A stretch of DNA of 61,703 nucleotides. Source: DATLFP01 sp035540955 (GTDB lineage Bacteria > Actinomycetota > Acidimicrobiia > Acidimicrobiales > CADCSY01). This document shows, piece after piece, positions 41,882 to 50,594 of the stretch. Under the pieces are notes generated by a model. That model did not search any database. It was not told the origin of the DNA and worked only from the letters and a program-made list of their open reading frames with translations. The first letter of the stretch is position 1. The number at the start of each line of letters is the position of its first letter. The stretch is from positions 1 to 61,703 of the forward strand of contig DATLFP010000020.1 in assembly GCA_035540955.1 (NCBI GenBank), read 5' to 3'. The position numbers were made by a program, and so were the translations under genes.

Positions 41882-43132
41882 CTACTCCTCTCTGGGTGAA
41901 GGCGGTCGCTTGCCGGCGGACGGCATCAGTGCTCCGATCCCGGGGATGTCCCGCCCCGGCAGAAGCCCATGCCAGTACACCGACTCGAACAGCAGCTTGC
42001 CGAGGTGGTTGAGGCGGGACTCCTTGAGCAGCGGCAGCCCGAGCGTGGACGGGTAGTGGCCAGGGACCGGCTCGTGGTCGTAGTTGAAGTCGATGAGAAG
42101 TGCCTTGTGGAAGCCGGTCTCGATGAAGCAGTTGGCGTGCCCGTCGAAGCCCTCGACCAGCGGCTCGCCATCGAGGAATCGGGCAACGTTCTCGACGAGC
42201 GTCTCGCCCTCGAAGTGGGTCACCGAACCGGCCTTCGACGCCGGCACATTGGCGGCATCGCCGATCACGAAGATGTTCGGGGCCGCCTTCGCCTGCAGCG
42301 TGTGCTCGTCGGTGGAGACGAAGTTCAGCTCATCACCGAGGCCGGCGGAGCGGCCAACGTACGAAGCACCGCTGTGCAAGGGAACGATGACGGCGAGATC
42401 GAAGGGCACCTCGCGCTCGTCGTAGGACACGAGCCGACCGACGGCGCCGTCGACCTCTCCGGTGTTGAACTCCGTCACGAGCTCGATACCTCGCTCGGCC
42501 AACATCCCGCCGAGATGCTGCGATGCGACCGGCTTGGTGAACGCCCCGTCGAGCGGGGTGACGTAGGTCAGCTGCACGCGATCGCGCATCCCGCGCTCGT
42601 GGAAGTACCAGTCGGCCAAGAAGCAGAACTCGAGTGGCGCGACGGGGCACTTGATCGGCATGTCGACGACGTTCACGACGACACGGCCGCCGTCGAAGGT
42701 GTCGAGCGCTGCCGCCAATGCACCGGCGCCCGTGGGGCTGTAGAAGGCGAAGACCTTCTCCATCCACCCCGGACCAGTCAGCCCCTCGGTCTCCTCCGGC
42801 GCCAAGGTTGCCCCGGTGGCGACGACCAGCACGTCGTAGGTGAGAGTCGCTCCGTCACCCATGTGCACGGTGTTGTCGGCGATGTCGACCCGCTCCACCG
42901 GCTGCTCGAGGAAGTCGATGCCGCCCCGCAGCTGTCGACGACGGGGCCGGACGATGTCCTCGACGTGCGCAAGTCCGAACGGCACGAACAGCAGCCCAGG
43001 CTGGTAGACGTGCCGGTCGTCCTGGTCGACGACGGTGATCATCAGGTCGTCGTGGCGGAAGCGGCGGCGGAGACGATTGGCGGTGAGCGTGCCGCCCGTG
43101 CCGCCCCCGAGGATCACGACGTGGCGAGTCAT
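41882..43132 (-). CDS. Sulfide:quinone oxidoreductase-like flavoprotein
   Basis: A 416-residue FAD-dependent protein of the disulfide-reductase fold. FAD loop VVILGGGTGGTLTANRLRR at the N-terminus; KCPVAPLEFCFLADW and HANCFIETG contain the two cysteines that match the redox pair of SQR, and VIGDAANVPASKAGS is the second FAD site. A third Cys of type-I SQR is not seen, so it is a variant (type III-like by impression). It would oxidise sulfide or a persulfide and pass electrons to quinone. The ATG overlaps the PIG-L stop by 4 bases. Confidence 0.87.
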   Translation of the reverse strand: MTRHVVILGGGTGGTLTANRLRRRFRHDDLMITVVDQDDRHVYQPGLLFVPFGLAHVEDIVRPRRRQLRGGIDFLEQPVERVDIADNTVHMGDGATLTYDVLVVATGATLAPEETEGLTGPGWMEKVFAFYSPTGAGALAAALDTFDGGRVVVNVVDMPIKCPVAPLEFCFLADWYFHERGMRDRVQLTYVTPLDGAFTKPVASQHLGGMLAERGIELVTEFNTGEVDGAVGRLVSYDEREVPFDLAVIVPLHSGASYVGRSAGLGDELNFVSTDEHTLQAKAAPNIFVIGDAANVPASKAGSVTHFEGETLVENVARFLDGEPLVEGFDGHANCFIETGFHKALLIDFNYDHEPVPGHYPSTLGLPLLKESRLNHLGKLLFESVYWHGLLPGRDIPGIGALMPSAGKRPPSPREE

Positions 43133-43803
43133 GCGTGCACCGATCCCTTCGCTGTGGTCGGCTCCGTCCGCACGCGGATCCGGTCGTAACCACCCTGCAG
43201 GGCGAGGCGGCGGTGGAGCACGGCGTTGGTCTGCGACTGCGAGCGGTGGCAGCGGATGGCCCGCCACTGGACGGCGCGGTCGACGGCGAGGTCGTCGCCT
43301 TCGAGCCCGGCGAAGGTGGTGCCGAGCTCGGCGTTGAGGGCGCCGGCGACCCCCGGCGCGACGCCCCACTCGATCACGGCCAGGCCGCGCGCGGCGGCCA
43401 CCTGCTCGGCCGCCCTCGTGGCGGCCTGGTGGTCGGGATGGCCGGTCACGCCGCTGGGTTCGAACACCACCACCGCGTCAGCGTCGGCGAGACGGTCGGC
43501 GACGATCGCCTCGAGCTCGGCCGGCGGCACGGACGCCAGGCTCCCGTCGGGGTAGTCGAGCATCCACACCCGGTCCACCGCGAGCTGGTCGGCCGCCGCC
43601 GCCAGCTCCTGGGGCCGGACGGCGGCGAGGTCGACGTCGTCGCCCAGAGTGCTGGCCTCGCCGCGCGTGAAGCACAGCACCCGCAGGCGGACACCGGCGG
43701 CGGCCAGGTGGCCGAGCACCCCGCCGAGCCCGAAGCTCTCGTCGTCGGGGTGGGCGATGACCACCAGCGCGGCACGCAGCGGCGGGAGCGCAGGAGCGGG
43801 CAT
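43129..43803 (-). CDS. PIG-L family deacetylase (MshB/Mca-like)
   Basis: A 224-residue zinc amidase. AHPDDE (17-22) and GHPDHQAA (about 120-127) hold the zinc ligands and general base, as in MshB and mycothiol-conjugate amidase Mca. In actinomycetes many such enzymes act on mycothiol or its conjugates; given the sulfur genes around it, a thiol-conjugate substrate is plausible but unproved. It starts 6 bases after the AhpD-like stop. Confidence 0.87.
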   Translation of the reverse strand: MPAPALPPLRAALVVIAHPDDESFGLGGVLGHLAAAGVRLRVLCFTRGEASTLGDDVDLAAVRPQELAAAADQLAVDRVWMLDYPDGSLASVPPAELEAIVADRLADADAVVVFEPSGVTGHPDHQAATRAAEQVAAARGLAVIEWGVAPGVAGALNAELGTTFAGLEGDDLAVDRAVQWRAIRCHRSQSQTNAVLHRRLALQGGYDRIRVRTEPTTAKGSVHA

Positions 43804-43809
43804 CGGGGT

Positions 43810-44175
43810 TCAGGCGGTTGCGGCCTCAGCCGGGCGGGGGCGAGCCAGCTCGCGGTATGCGTCCCAGGCGCGGGGTCCATAGACCGAGGCCGTGCCGCCA
43901 TCCATGAGCAGAGCGACGCCGAGCGCCTCGGCGACCTCCTCGGCCGTTGCGCCACGACGGGCCGCCGCCTTCGCGTGGTAGGCGATGCAACCGTCGCACT
44001 GCTTGACCACCGCGATGGCGAGCGCCATGAGCTCCTTGACCCGGGCCGGGAGCGCGCCGTCGGCGACGGCGGCCTTGTGGAGCTGTCCGAAGCCGGCCCA
44101 CACCTCGGGAGTCGCCTCCCGCAACGAGGCGGTCGGCTCCATCAGATCGGTGATGACCTCGCTGTAGTGGCCCAC
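43810..44175 (-). CDS. AhpD/CMD-family protein with CxxC
   Basis: A 121-residue AhpD-fold protein. KQCDGCIAYHAKAAARRGAT carries the CxxC-x3-H active site of AhpD-type peroxidases/disulfide reductases. It is the first gene of the sulfur operon. GTG 44175 is preceded by GGGAGGA at 7 bases, so this operon has a leader. It may reduce peroxides or persulfides (inference). A TACCCC-AG-GGGGTA dyad lies about 50 bases upstream. Confidence 0.87.
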   Translation of the reverse strand: MGHYSEVITDLMEPTASLREATPEVWAGFGQLHKAAVADGALPARVKELMALAIAVVKQCDGCIAYHAKAAARRGATAEEVAEALGVALLMDGGTASVYGPRAWDAYRELARPRPAEAATA

Positions 44176-44225
44176 GGCTCGTCCTCCCGCTGTCGGATCG
44201 CTTCCCTCCGACGACACCACGCCGG

Positions 44226-44239
44226 TACCCCAGGGGGTA
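44226..44239 (-). promoter_or_regulatory. CsoR/CstR-like operator before the sulfur operon
   Basis: TACCCC-AG-GGGGTA, a perfect 6-2-6 dyad in the 102-base gap after katG. CsoR-family regulators (including persulfide-sensing CstR) are known to bind ATACCC...GGGTAT-like sites. No csoR/cstR gene is in the window. Confidence 0.55.
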
Positions 44240-44277
44240 GGGCCGAAGGTCACCGAGCCTCCGACGAGATCTCGGCC

Positions 44278-46488
44278 TCAGGCGAGGTCGAAGCGGTCGA
44301 GGTTCATGACCTTCGTCCACGCCGCCACGAAGTCGTGCACGAACTTCGTCTCGGCGTCGTCGCAGCCGTACACCTCGCAGATGGCGCGCAGCTGGGAGTT
44401 GGCACCGAAGACGAGGTCGACGGCGGTCGCCGTCCACCGGACCTCGCCAGTGGCGCGGTCGCGCCCCTCGTACACGTTCTCGGCCGACGCGGACGTCTGC
44501 CACTCGGTCCCGGTGTCGAGCAGGTTGACGAAGAAGTCGTTGGTGAGCGCACCCGGACGGCTGGTGAGCACACCATCCCTCGCCTGTCGGTGGTTGGCGT
44601 CGAGCACGCGCAGGCCACCGATCAGCACTGTCATCTCCGGCGCGGTCAGCGTGAGCAGGTTGGCGCGGTCGAGCAGCAGCGTCTCCGCCGGGAGCTTCTC
44701 ACCGGCCCGCAGGTAGTTGCGGAACCCGTCGGCCTGGGGCTCGAGCACTTCGAAGGACTCGACGTCGGTGTCCTCCTGGGTGGCATCGGTGCGCCCGGGT
44801 GCGAAGGGCACGGTGACGTCGTGGCCGGCGGCCCTGGCCGCCGCCTCGATGGCCGCGCCACCGGCGAGGACGATGAGGTCGGCGAGCGAGACCCGCGTAC
44901 CGCCCGTCTGCGACGCGTTGAAGTCGCGCTGGATCTCCTCGAGCGCGGCCAGGACCTCGGCGAGGGCGGGCGGGTTGTTGACCTCCCAGTCCTTCTGCGG
45001 CGCCAGGCGGACCCGCGCCCCGTTCGCGCCGCCGCGCTTGTCGGTGTCGCGGTAGCTCGCGGCCGACGACCACGCCGTCGACACCAGCTGCGCGGTCGAC
45101 AGCCCCGACGCGAGGACCTGCTGCTTCAGGGCGGCGATGTCGGCATCATCGATCAGCTCGTGGTCGACCGCCGGCACGGGGTCCTGCCAGAGCTGCGGCT
45201 CGGGGACCCACGGGCCGAGGTACCGGGAGACGGGGCCCATGTCGCGGTGCAGCAGCTTGTACCACGCCTTCGCGAACGCCTCCGCGAACGCGTCCGGGTC
45301 CTCCATGAAGCGCCGCGAGATCGGCTCGTAGATCGGATCCAGCCGCAGGGCGAGATCGGTCGTGGCCATCATCGGCGCGTGGCGACGCGACGGGTCATGG
45401 GCGTCGGGCACGAGGTCGGCGCCGGCGCCACCCTTCGGCTTCCACTGCTTGGCCCCGGCGGGGCTCGCCGTCAGCTCCCACTCGAAGCCGAACAGCGTCT
45501 CGAAGAAGCTGTTGTCCCAGGTGGTCGGCGTCGGCGTCCACGCTCCCTCGAGCCCGCTCGTGATCGTGTCGCCCGCCTTCCCGCTCCCGTACGAGCTCTT
45601 CCACCCCAGCCCCTGGTGGTCGACCGGGCAGCCCTCCGGCTCCGGGCCGACCAGGGAGGGGTCACCGGCGCCGTGGCACTTGCCGAAGGTGTGGCCGCCG
45701 GCGATCAGCGCGACGGTCTCCTCGTCGTTCATCGCCATGCGGGCGAACGTCTCCCGGATGTCGCGGGCGGCCGCGAGCGGATCGGGATCGCCGTTGGGCC
45801 CTTCGGGGTTCACGTAGATGAGCCCCATCTGCACGGCGCCGAAGGGACCGGTGAGCTCGCGATCGCCGCGGTAGCGCTCGTCGCCGAGCCAGGTGTCCTC
45901 GGGACCCCAGAAGATCTCCTCCGGCTCCCAGATGTCCTCCCGACCGAAGCCGAAGCCGAAGGTCTCGAACCCCATCGACTCGAGCGCGACGTTGCCGGCG
46001 AAGACGAGCAGGTCGGCCCAGGAGATCTTGCGCCCGTACTTCTGCTTGACCGGCCACAGCAGGCGGCGGGCCTTGTCGAGGTTGGCGTTGTCGGGCCAGC
46101 TGTTGAGCGGCGCGAACCGCTGCGAGCCGTCGCCGCCACCGCCGCGACCGTCGGCGGTGCGGTAGGTGCCGGCCTGGTGCCAGGTCATGCGGATGAACAG
46201 CGGTCCGTAGTGCCCGTAGTCGGCCGGCCACCACTCCTGCGAGGTCGTCATCACCTCGACGATGTCCCGCTTGAGCGCGTCGAGATCGAGCGTTGCGAGC
46301 TCAGCGGCGTAGTCGAAGTCCTCGCCCATCGGGTTCGAGCGCGGCGAGTGCTGATGCAGCACCGAGAGGTCGAGCTGGTTCGGCCACCAGTCACGGTTCG
46401 TCCTCGGCCGGCCCACCTTCGGCTCCGGCGACGGGATCGCCGGGTTCTCGCTCTCGCTGGTGCTCTCGGTCGTGTCCTTGTCAGCCAC
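44278..46488 (-). CDS. katG: Catalase-peroxidase
   Basis: A complete 736-residue KatG. The distal heme pocket is RMTWHQAGTYR with Arg100, Trp103 and His104 (most KatGs have RMAWHAAGTYR). The Trp-Tyr-Met adduct partners are present (GLIYVNPEGPNG, FARMAMND), the proximal His is in GGHTFGKCHGAG, and a second peroxidase-like C-domain follows. It removes H2O2 and has peroxidase activity. Its start overlaps the furA stop by 8 bases, so both are made from the furA promoter and de-repressed by peroxide, as known for furA-katG pairs. Confidence 0.97.
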   Translation of the reverse strand: MADKDTTESTSESENPAIPSPEPKVGRPRTNRDWWPNQLDLSVLHQHSPRSNPMGEDFDYAAELATLDLDALKRDIVEVMTTSQEWWPADYGHYGPLFIRMTWHQAGTYRTADGRGGGGDGSQRFAPLNSWPDNANLDKARRLLWPVKQKYGRKISWADLLVFAGNVALESMGFETFGFGFGREDIWEPEEIFWGPEDTWLGDERYRGDRELTGPFGAVQMGLIYVNPEGPNGDPDPLAAARDIRETFARMAMNDEETVALIAGGHTFGKCHGAGDPSLVGPEPEGCPVDHQGLGWKSSYGSGKAGDTITSGLEGAWTPTPTTWDNSFFETLFGFEWELTASPAGAKQWKPKGGAGADLVPDAHDPSRRHAPMMATTDLALRLDPIYEPISRRFMEDPDAFAEAFAKAWYKLLHRDMGPVSRYLGPWVPEPQLWQDPVPAVDHELIDDADIAALKQQVLASGLSTAQLVSTAWSSAASYRDTDKRGGANGARVRLAPQKDWEVNNPPALAEVLAALEEIQRDFNASQTGGTRVSLADLIVLAGGAAIEAAARAAGHDVTVPFAPGRTDATQEDTDVESFEVLEPQADGFRNYLRAGEKLPAETLLLDRANLLTLTAPEMTVLIGGLRVLDANHRQARDGVLTSRPGALTNDFFVNLLDTGTEWQTSASAENVYEGRDRATGEVRWTATAVDLVFGANSQLRAICEVYGCDDAETKFVHDFVAAWTKVMNLDRFDLA

Positions 46489-46945
46489 GTCGGTGGTCCT
46501 CTCTCGTTGACGGCGGTCCGGCGGCGGCGATGCACTCGGGGCAGCGGCCCCAGTAGATGACCTCGGCCTCGTCGATCTCGTAGGCGTGGTCGTCGGCCGC
46601 GATCAGGCACGGCGCCTCGCCGACGGCGCAGTCGACGTCGGCGGTGCGGCCGCACACCCGGCAGATCACGTGGTGGTGGTTGTCTCCCACCCGCGCCTCG
46701 TACCGAGCGGCCGAGCCCGCCGGCTGGATCCGGCGGAGGAGGCCCTTGTCGGTCAGCGCGCTGAGCGCGTCGTAGACCGCTTGGCGGGAGATGGCGCCGA
46801 GGTCGGCGCGCACCGCCTTGTCGACATCGTCGGCGGTCCGGTGGGGCACGCTCGTCACGGCCCGCAGGACGGCCAGGCGCTGCGCCGTCACCGGGAGGCC
46901 ACGCCCCCGGAGCAGCGCTGCGAGGTCAACGGCGCCGTCGGTCAC
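46481..46945 (-). CDS. furA: Fur-family regulator of katG
   Basis: A 154-residue Fur-family repressor. Winged helix: LPVTAQRLAVLRAVTSVPHR to SRQAVYDALSALTDKGLLRR. The metal domain has NHHHVICRVCGRTADVDC and a C-terminal CPEC, giving two CxxC sites. Position directly upstream of katG identifies FurA. GTG 46945 is 8 bases after TAGCGT. FurA is known in mycobacteria to repress its own promoter and katG until oxidised. Confidence 0.95.
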   Translation of the reverse strand: MTDGAVDLAALLRGRGLPVTAQRLAVLRAVTSVPHRTADDVDKAVRADLGAISRQAVYDALSALTDKGLLRRIQPAGSAARYEARVGDNHHHVICRVCGRTADVDCAVGEAPCLIAADDHAYEIDEAEVIYWGRCPECIAAAGPPSTREDHRRG

Positions 46946-46953
46946 GAACGGAG

Positions 46954-46983
46954 ACGCTACCCGTCTGTTCTGGACTATGTCAA
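46954..46983 (-). promoter_or_regulatory. furA-katG promoter
   Basis: -35 TTGACA (46983-46978), an 18-base spacer, -10 TAGCGT (46959-46954), then 8 bases to GTG 46945. The spacer contains TAGTCCAGAACAG; TTGAC...TCCAGAA resembles the mycobacterial FurA site as I recall it. It starts right at the 3' end of the FecR gene. Confidence 0.65.
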
Positions 46984-48317
46984 AATCTAGTTTCTCTCCA
47001 GATCCAGGCGAGGGGCAGCCCGGAGCCCGGCCCGGCGGCGCCAGGCGAGGGCGGCGAGCGCTCCGACAGCCACCAGCGCCACGAGCACCCCGACGGCGAG
47101 CGTCGGAAGCCCGGCGCCGCCGTCTTCGGCGTCGGTCGCCGTGATGTCCACGTGGTGATCCGCCGCACGGTGTCGTCCCACGCCTCGAGCTCCCCGTCCA
47201 TGTCGAACGCAGTCAAGGGACCGGCGCCCTCGGCCGTGACCTGCAGCGACTGGCCCGGCCCCACGAGCACGGGTTCACCGACGTTCGGCCGCATCTCCAC
47301 CACACCCTCGAAGACGCGGACCGTGGAGGTGGCGCCGGACTCTCGGGCGACGAACGTGGTGCCCTTGATGCCGGCGACAGCCTGGCTCATCTCGACCTCG
47401 AAGCTGCCGTCCTCGATCATGCGCTGCAGGTTCACCCAGATGGTCCCGGCGACGAGGCCGATCTTCGACTCGCGCTCGTTCTTGATGTCGAGGACGATGG
47501 TCGAGTCCTCGCGCATGACGAAGGTCGACATGTCGGAGTACGAGAGGATGGCGCCGCTCCTCCGGAGGGTCCGGATCCGGTCGTCGTGGTGCAGCGGCGT
47601 GCTGAGCTCGGCGAAGATGTACGCGTCGTCGTCCTCGCAGTTCGGGCGCACGTTGACCTCACCGTGCAGATCGCCGAACCGCACGATCGGGTTGCCACCG
47701 GTCGGCTGGTAGTAGTCGGGCGGGTAGTCGCAGTCCTCGTCGTCGGGCGGCTCCGTCGGAGGCGGTCGTGTCGTGGGCGGCTCGGTGGTGACGGTCTCGG
47801 GCTCGACCACCTCGATGCTGATGCGCACGATCAGCGTCCGGCTCCCGCCCCCGTACGGGTTGATCCAGGTGTTGCCGATGGTGGCGACGGCGCGGACCGT
47901 CGACGCGTCGGGAGGCACCACATACGACGCGCCGAGCGAGCCGCTCTCGCCGGGCGGCAGGGTGACGTGCTCCCGCACGTCGGTGCCGTCGAACCAGATG
48001 TCGAGGCTCGCCTCGCGGTCCTCGTTGACGTGGTGCCGTCCCGTCCATGTCGTCCCGTGCCCGGATGCGGCGATGCTGATCGTCTCGCCGGGCCGGGCGG
48101 TGCCCTCGATCGAGTACTCCCACCCGTCGGGTGTCGCGGCCGTGATCGTGCCGCCGTGCACGGTGAAGTCGAGGACGATGCCGCTCTCCGGGTCCTCGAT
48201 GGTGTCGGAGACCGACGACGGCGACTGACCGGCGGCGGTCGTCAGCGTCGAGTGCAGGCCCAGCGCGACGACGGCGGTCAGCACCGCAACAGCGAGCACA
48301 CGTCCGAGGCTCCGCAC
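46980..48317 (-). CDS. FecR-domain surface protein, frameshifted near its C-terminal anchor
   Basis: A 445-residue reading frame from GTG 48317 (AGGAGG 7 bases upstream). Residues 7-30 are a signal/anchor (RVLAVAVLTAVVALGLHSTL); beta-rich N-domain; a Pro/Thr/Glu linker (TTEPPTTRPPPTEPP); then a FecR domain (about 240-410: HDDRIRTLRRSGAILSYS, GTIWVNLQRM, VAGIKGTTFVARESG). After VRRITT the frame turns into Trp/Pro/Arg nonsense, while the -1 frame reads DITATDAEDGG followed by a membrane helix (TLAVGVLVALVAVGALAALA) and RRR, stopping at 46987. One base seems to be missing near 47150. Intact, it would be an outward FecR protein anchored at its C-terminus. Confidence 0.78.
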   Translation of the reverse strand: MRSLGRVLAVAVLTAVVALGLHSTLTTAAGQSPSSVSDTIEDPESGIVLDFTVHGGTITAATPDGWEYSIEGTARPGETISIAASGHGTTWTGRHHVNEDREASLDIWFDGTDVREHVTLPPGESGSLGASYVVPPDASTVRAVATIGNTWINPYGGGSRTLIVRISIEVVEPETVTTEPPTTRPPPTEPPDDEDCDYPPDYYQPTGGNPIVRFGDLHGEVNVRPNCEDDDAYIFAELSTPLHHDDRIRTLRRSGAILSYSDMSTFVMREDSTIVLDIKNERESKIGLVAGTIWVNLQRMIEDGSFEVEMSQAVAGIKGTTFVARESGATSTVRVFEGVVEMRPNVGEPVLVGPGQSLQVTAEGAGPLTAFDMDGELEAWDDTVRRITTWTSRRPTPKTAAPGFRRSPSGCSWRWWLSERSPPSPGAAGPGSGLPLAWIWRETRF

Positions 48318-48453
48318 GGGACGACCTCCTAGCTGGTTGGCTCTTCCGCCGTTCGGACTCGCGGTCCGGGGATGCTGACCGCATCGTCGCCCGCCGCCGA
48401 GCCCGCCGGACAGAGTCAAACGTCCACTTCCGGCCGGAACGGCCGGCGGCGCC

Positions 48454-49689
48454 TCAGGCCGGTGCCCGCTGGGCCCGCTCGGCGAGGAGCGACCGGCGGG
48501 CGGCCACCACCGTGACCATGGCGAGGGCGCTGAGCACCGCCGAGACCGTCCACGCCCAGCGGTACGACGACGACTCGGCCACGAGGCCGAACACGAGCGG
48601 CCCGGTGACCGCTCCGAGGTAGGTGCCGGTCTGGGTCAGGCCGGAGGCGGCGCCGGGCGCGCCCGGGCTGCTGCGGGCGACGGCCAGGTTGAACAGGCCG
48701 GGCCAGCCCCATGCCACGCAGTAGGCCAGCACGGCGCCGGGGACGAACAGCGCGGGCGTCTCGGTGGCGAGCAGCAAGTAGGTGACGGCGCCGCCGCCGA
48801 GCATGAACGCAACGGTCACGAGGTGGCGTCCGCCCCGCCGGTCGGCCCGCATGCCCACCGCCAGCCGGGTGACGATCCCGGCGCCGGCGCAGCCGAAGGC
48901 CAGCAGCCCCGCAAGCCGTTCGCCGATGCCGGCATCGACCGCCGCGCTGACGAGGAAGGTGCCGATGGTGCCGGCGGCGGCGGCGCCCAGGCCCACGGCG
49001 AGGGCGAGCAGGAGCAGCGGGCGGACGCCGGCATCGCCCGGTGGCCGCCCGGTCGGCCGCGCCGCCGGGGCGTCGGGTGTGACACCGGGCGAAACGAACG
49101 CCACCACCGTTGCGGCGGCGGCGGCGCCGGCGAAGCCCCACCGCCATCCCACGGTGAGCGCCACGGCCGGCACCGAGAGCCCGCCGAGCAGCGCGGCGAG
49201 CGGGATGGCCGACTGCTTCACGCCGAACGCGGCGCCCAGGTGGTCGGCCGGTACGCGGCGGGCGATGAGCAGGTTCGTGGCGGGCTGCGCGAGCGCGTTG
49301 GCGGCGCCCGCCACCGCCAGGAGGGCCAGGACCGCCGCGAACGTCGGCGCCGCGGCGATGGCGACCATCGACGCCGCCGAGGCCAGCGCCGCGAGGCGCA
49401 TGGCCGCCACCGCCCCGAGCCGCTCGGCGAGCCGGCCGCCGGCGGCCGACAGCAGGGCCCCGGCGCCGAAGAACGCCAGCCCCGTGAGCCCGAGCGCGCC
49501 GGTGTCGAAGTCGAGGTCGGTCCGCATCTGCACCGCCATCGCGCCGGTGAGCAGTGGCGGGAGCACGCCGGCGGTGGCGACTCCGGCCGCGCACGCAATC
49601 GCGCGCGTGCACAGCTCGCGCAGCGACGGGGCCGTGCGGTCGAGGTCACGGCTGCCGCTCGCTGATACCACGGGCGAGGCTCCAGCCAC
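48454..49689 (-). CDS. MFS transporter
   Basis: An MFS protein of about 411 residues and 12 hydrophobic helices, e.g. ALGLTGLAFFGAGALLSAAG and the GGRLAERLGAVAAMRLAALA loop motif. It resembles CynX/NimT-like or YcaD-like exporters; substrate unknown. The start is uncertain: GTG 49689 (TTCAAT 6 bases before) or GTG 49671. It is not visibly part of an operon with the FecR gene 136 bases downstream. Confidence 0.85.
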   Translation of the reverse strand: MAGASPVVSASGSRDLDRTAPSLRELCTRAIACAAGVATAGVLPPLLTGAMAVQMRTDLDFDTGALGLTGLAFFGAGALLSAAGGRLAERLGAVAAMRLAALASAASMVAIAAAPTFAAVLALLAVAGAANALAQPATNLLIARRVPADHLGAAFGVKQSAIPLAALLGGLSVPAVALTVGWRWGFAGAAAAATVVAFVSPGVTPDAPAARPTGRPPGDAGVRPLLLLALAVGLGAAAAGTIGTFLVSAAVDAGIGERLAGLLAFGCAGAGIVTRLAVGMRADRRGGRHLVTVAFMLGGGAVTYLLLATETPALFVPGAVLAYCVAWGWPGLFNLAVARSSPGAPGAASGLTQTGTYLGAVTGPLVFGLVAESSSYRWAWTVSAVLSALAMVTVVAARRSLLAERAQRAPA

Positions 49690-49814
49690 CGGCGGATTGA
49701 AGCACACGCTCGGTCGCGGGTGGCCTCGACCGGCGGCGGACTCCCTCGCAGGACGATCGCCGTGCGAGCACGGCCCTCGCGCCCGCCGCCACGGTCGAGC
49801 GCGACGCTTGCGGG

Positions 49815-50594
49815 GTGTCCGATGACTTCGATCAGCTCGTGCGCGAGGCGTCAGCGGCCCGGGCGGACACGTGGGACTTCGGCTGGCTCGAGGGTCGGGC
49901 GATCGAGGCCCGGCCGAGCTGGCGCTACTTCGACCGCGTCGCCGAACGCGTCCGAGGTGCACGGCGCGTCCTCGATGTCGACGCGGGGGTCGGCAACCTG
50001 CTCGCCGATCTGCCGATGCTGCCCCCGCTGGCCGTCGCGACCGACGCCTACGAACCGAGCATCCGGATCGCCGGGCCCCGGCTCCGCGCCCGCAGCGCGC
50101 ACGTCGTGCGCACATCGTCAGACCACCAGGCGCTGCCGTTCGCCGATGCCAGCTTCGACCTGGTCATCAGCCGCCACCCGGTCGAGACGTGGTGGGGTGA
50201 GGTCGCCCGCGTGCTCGAGCCGGGAGGGCACTACCTCTCTCAGCAGGTCGGTCCCCACAGCCTGCGCGATCTCGCCGAGGCGCTCAGGGGCCCGCTCCCC
50301 CCGGGCACCACGCGCGACCCCGAGCACGCCCGTGAGGCAGCCGAGGCCGTCGGGCTCGTCGTCGACGAGCTGCGGGCCGAGCGCACGAGGGTCGTCTTCT
50401 ACGACGTCGGCGCGGTCGTCTACTTCCTCCGAGTCGTGGTCTGGACCGTGCCCGATTTCACCGTCGACCGCTACCGGGACCCGCTGCGCCGACTCCACGA
50501 GCACATCAGGCGTGTTGGTGCGTTCGAGACCACCTCCAGTCGATTCCTCATCGACGCCCGGAAGCCTGCTCGTAGGTCACGGCCTCGAGCATGA
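49815..50594 (+). CDS. Class-I SAM-dependent methyltransferase
   Basis: A 259-residue methyltransferase. Motif I is VLDVDAGVGNLLADL (about 53-67), then VATDAYEPSI, HQALPFADASFDLVISRHPV and ARVLEPGGHYLSQQVG. The C-terminus ends with the usual SSRFLIDARKP strand. The acceptor is unknown. GACGCT lies 7 bases before GTG 49815. Its last 47 bases overlap the end of the convergent VOC gene, so both C-termini use the same DNA. Confidence 0.87.
   Translation: MSDDFDQLVREASAARADTWDFGWLEGRAIEARPSWRYFDRVAERVRGARRVLDVDAGVGNLLADLPMLPPLAVATDAYEPSIRIAGPRLRARSAHVVRTSSDHQALPFADASFDLVISRHPVETWWGEVARVLEPGGHYLSQQVGPHSLRDLAEALRGPLPPGTTRDPEHAREAAEAVGLVVDELRAERTRVVFYDVGAVVYFLRVVVWTVPDFTVDRYRDPLRRLHEHIRRVGAFETTSSRFLIDARKPARRSRPRA

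Noticed and set aside
43135..46560. A very long plus-strand open frame (over 1,100 codons) opposite the PIG-L, AhpD-like and katG genes
   Set aside because: It is antisense to well-recognised genes and reads as His/Gly/Arg/Val-rich low-complexity protein, as expected from the mirror frame of high-GC codons. No family motif is visible.
47130..47170. Programmed -1 ribosomal frameshift in the FecR gene
   Set aside because: No X-XXY-YYZ slippery heptamer or strong downstream hairpin is visible. A lost base or sequencing error explains it better.
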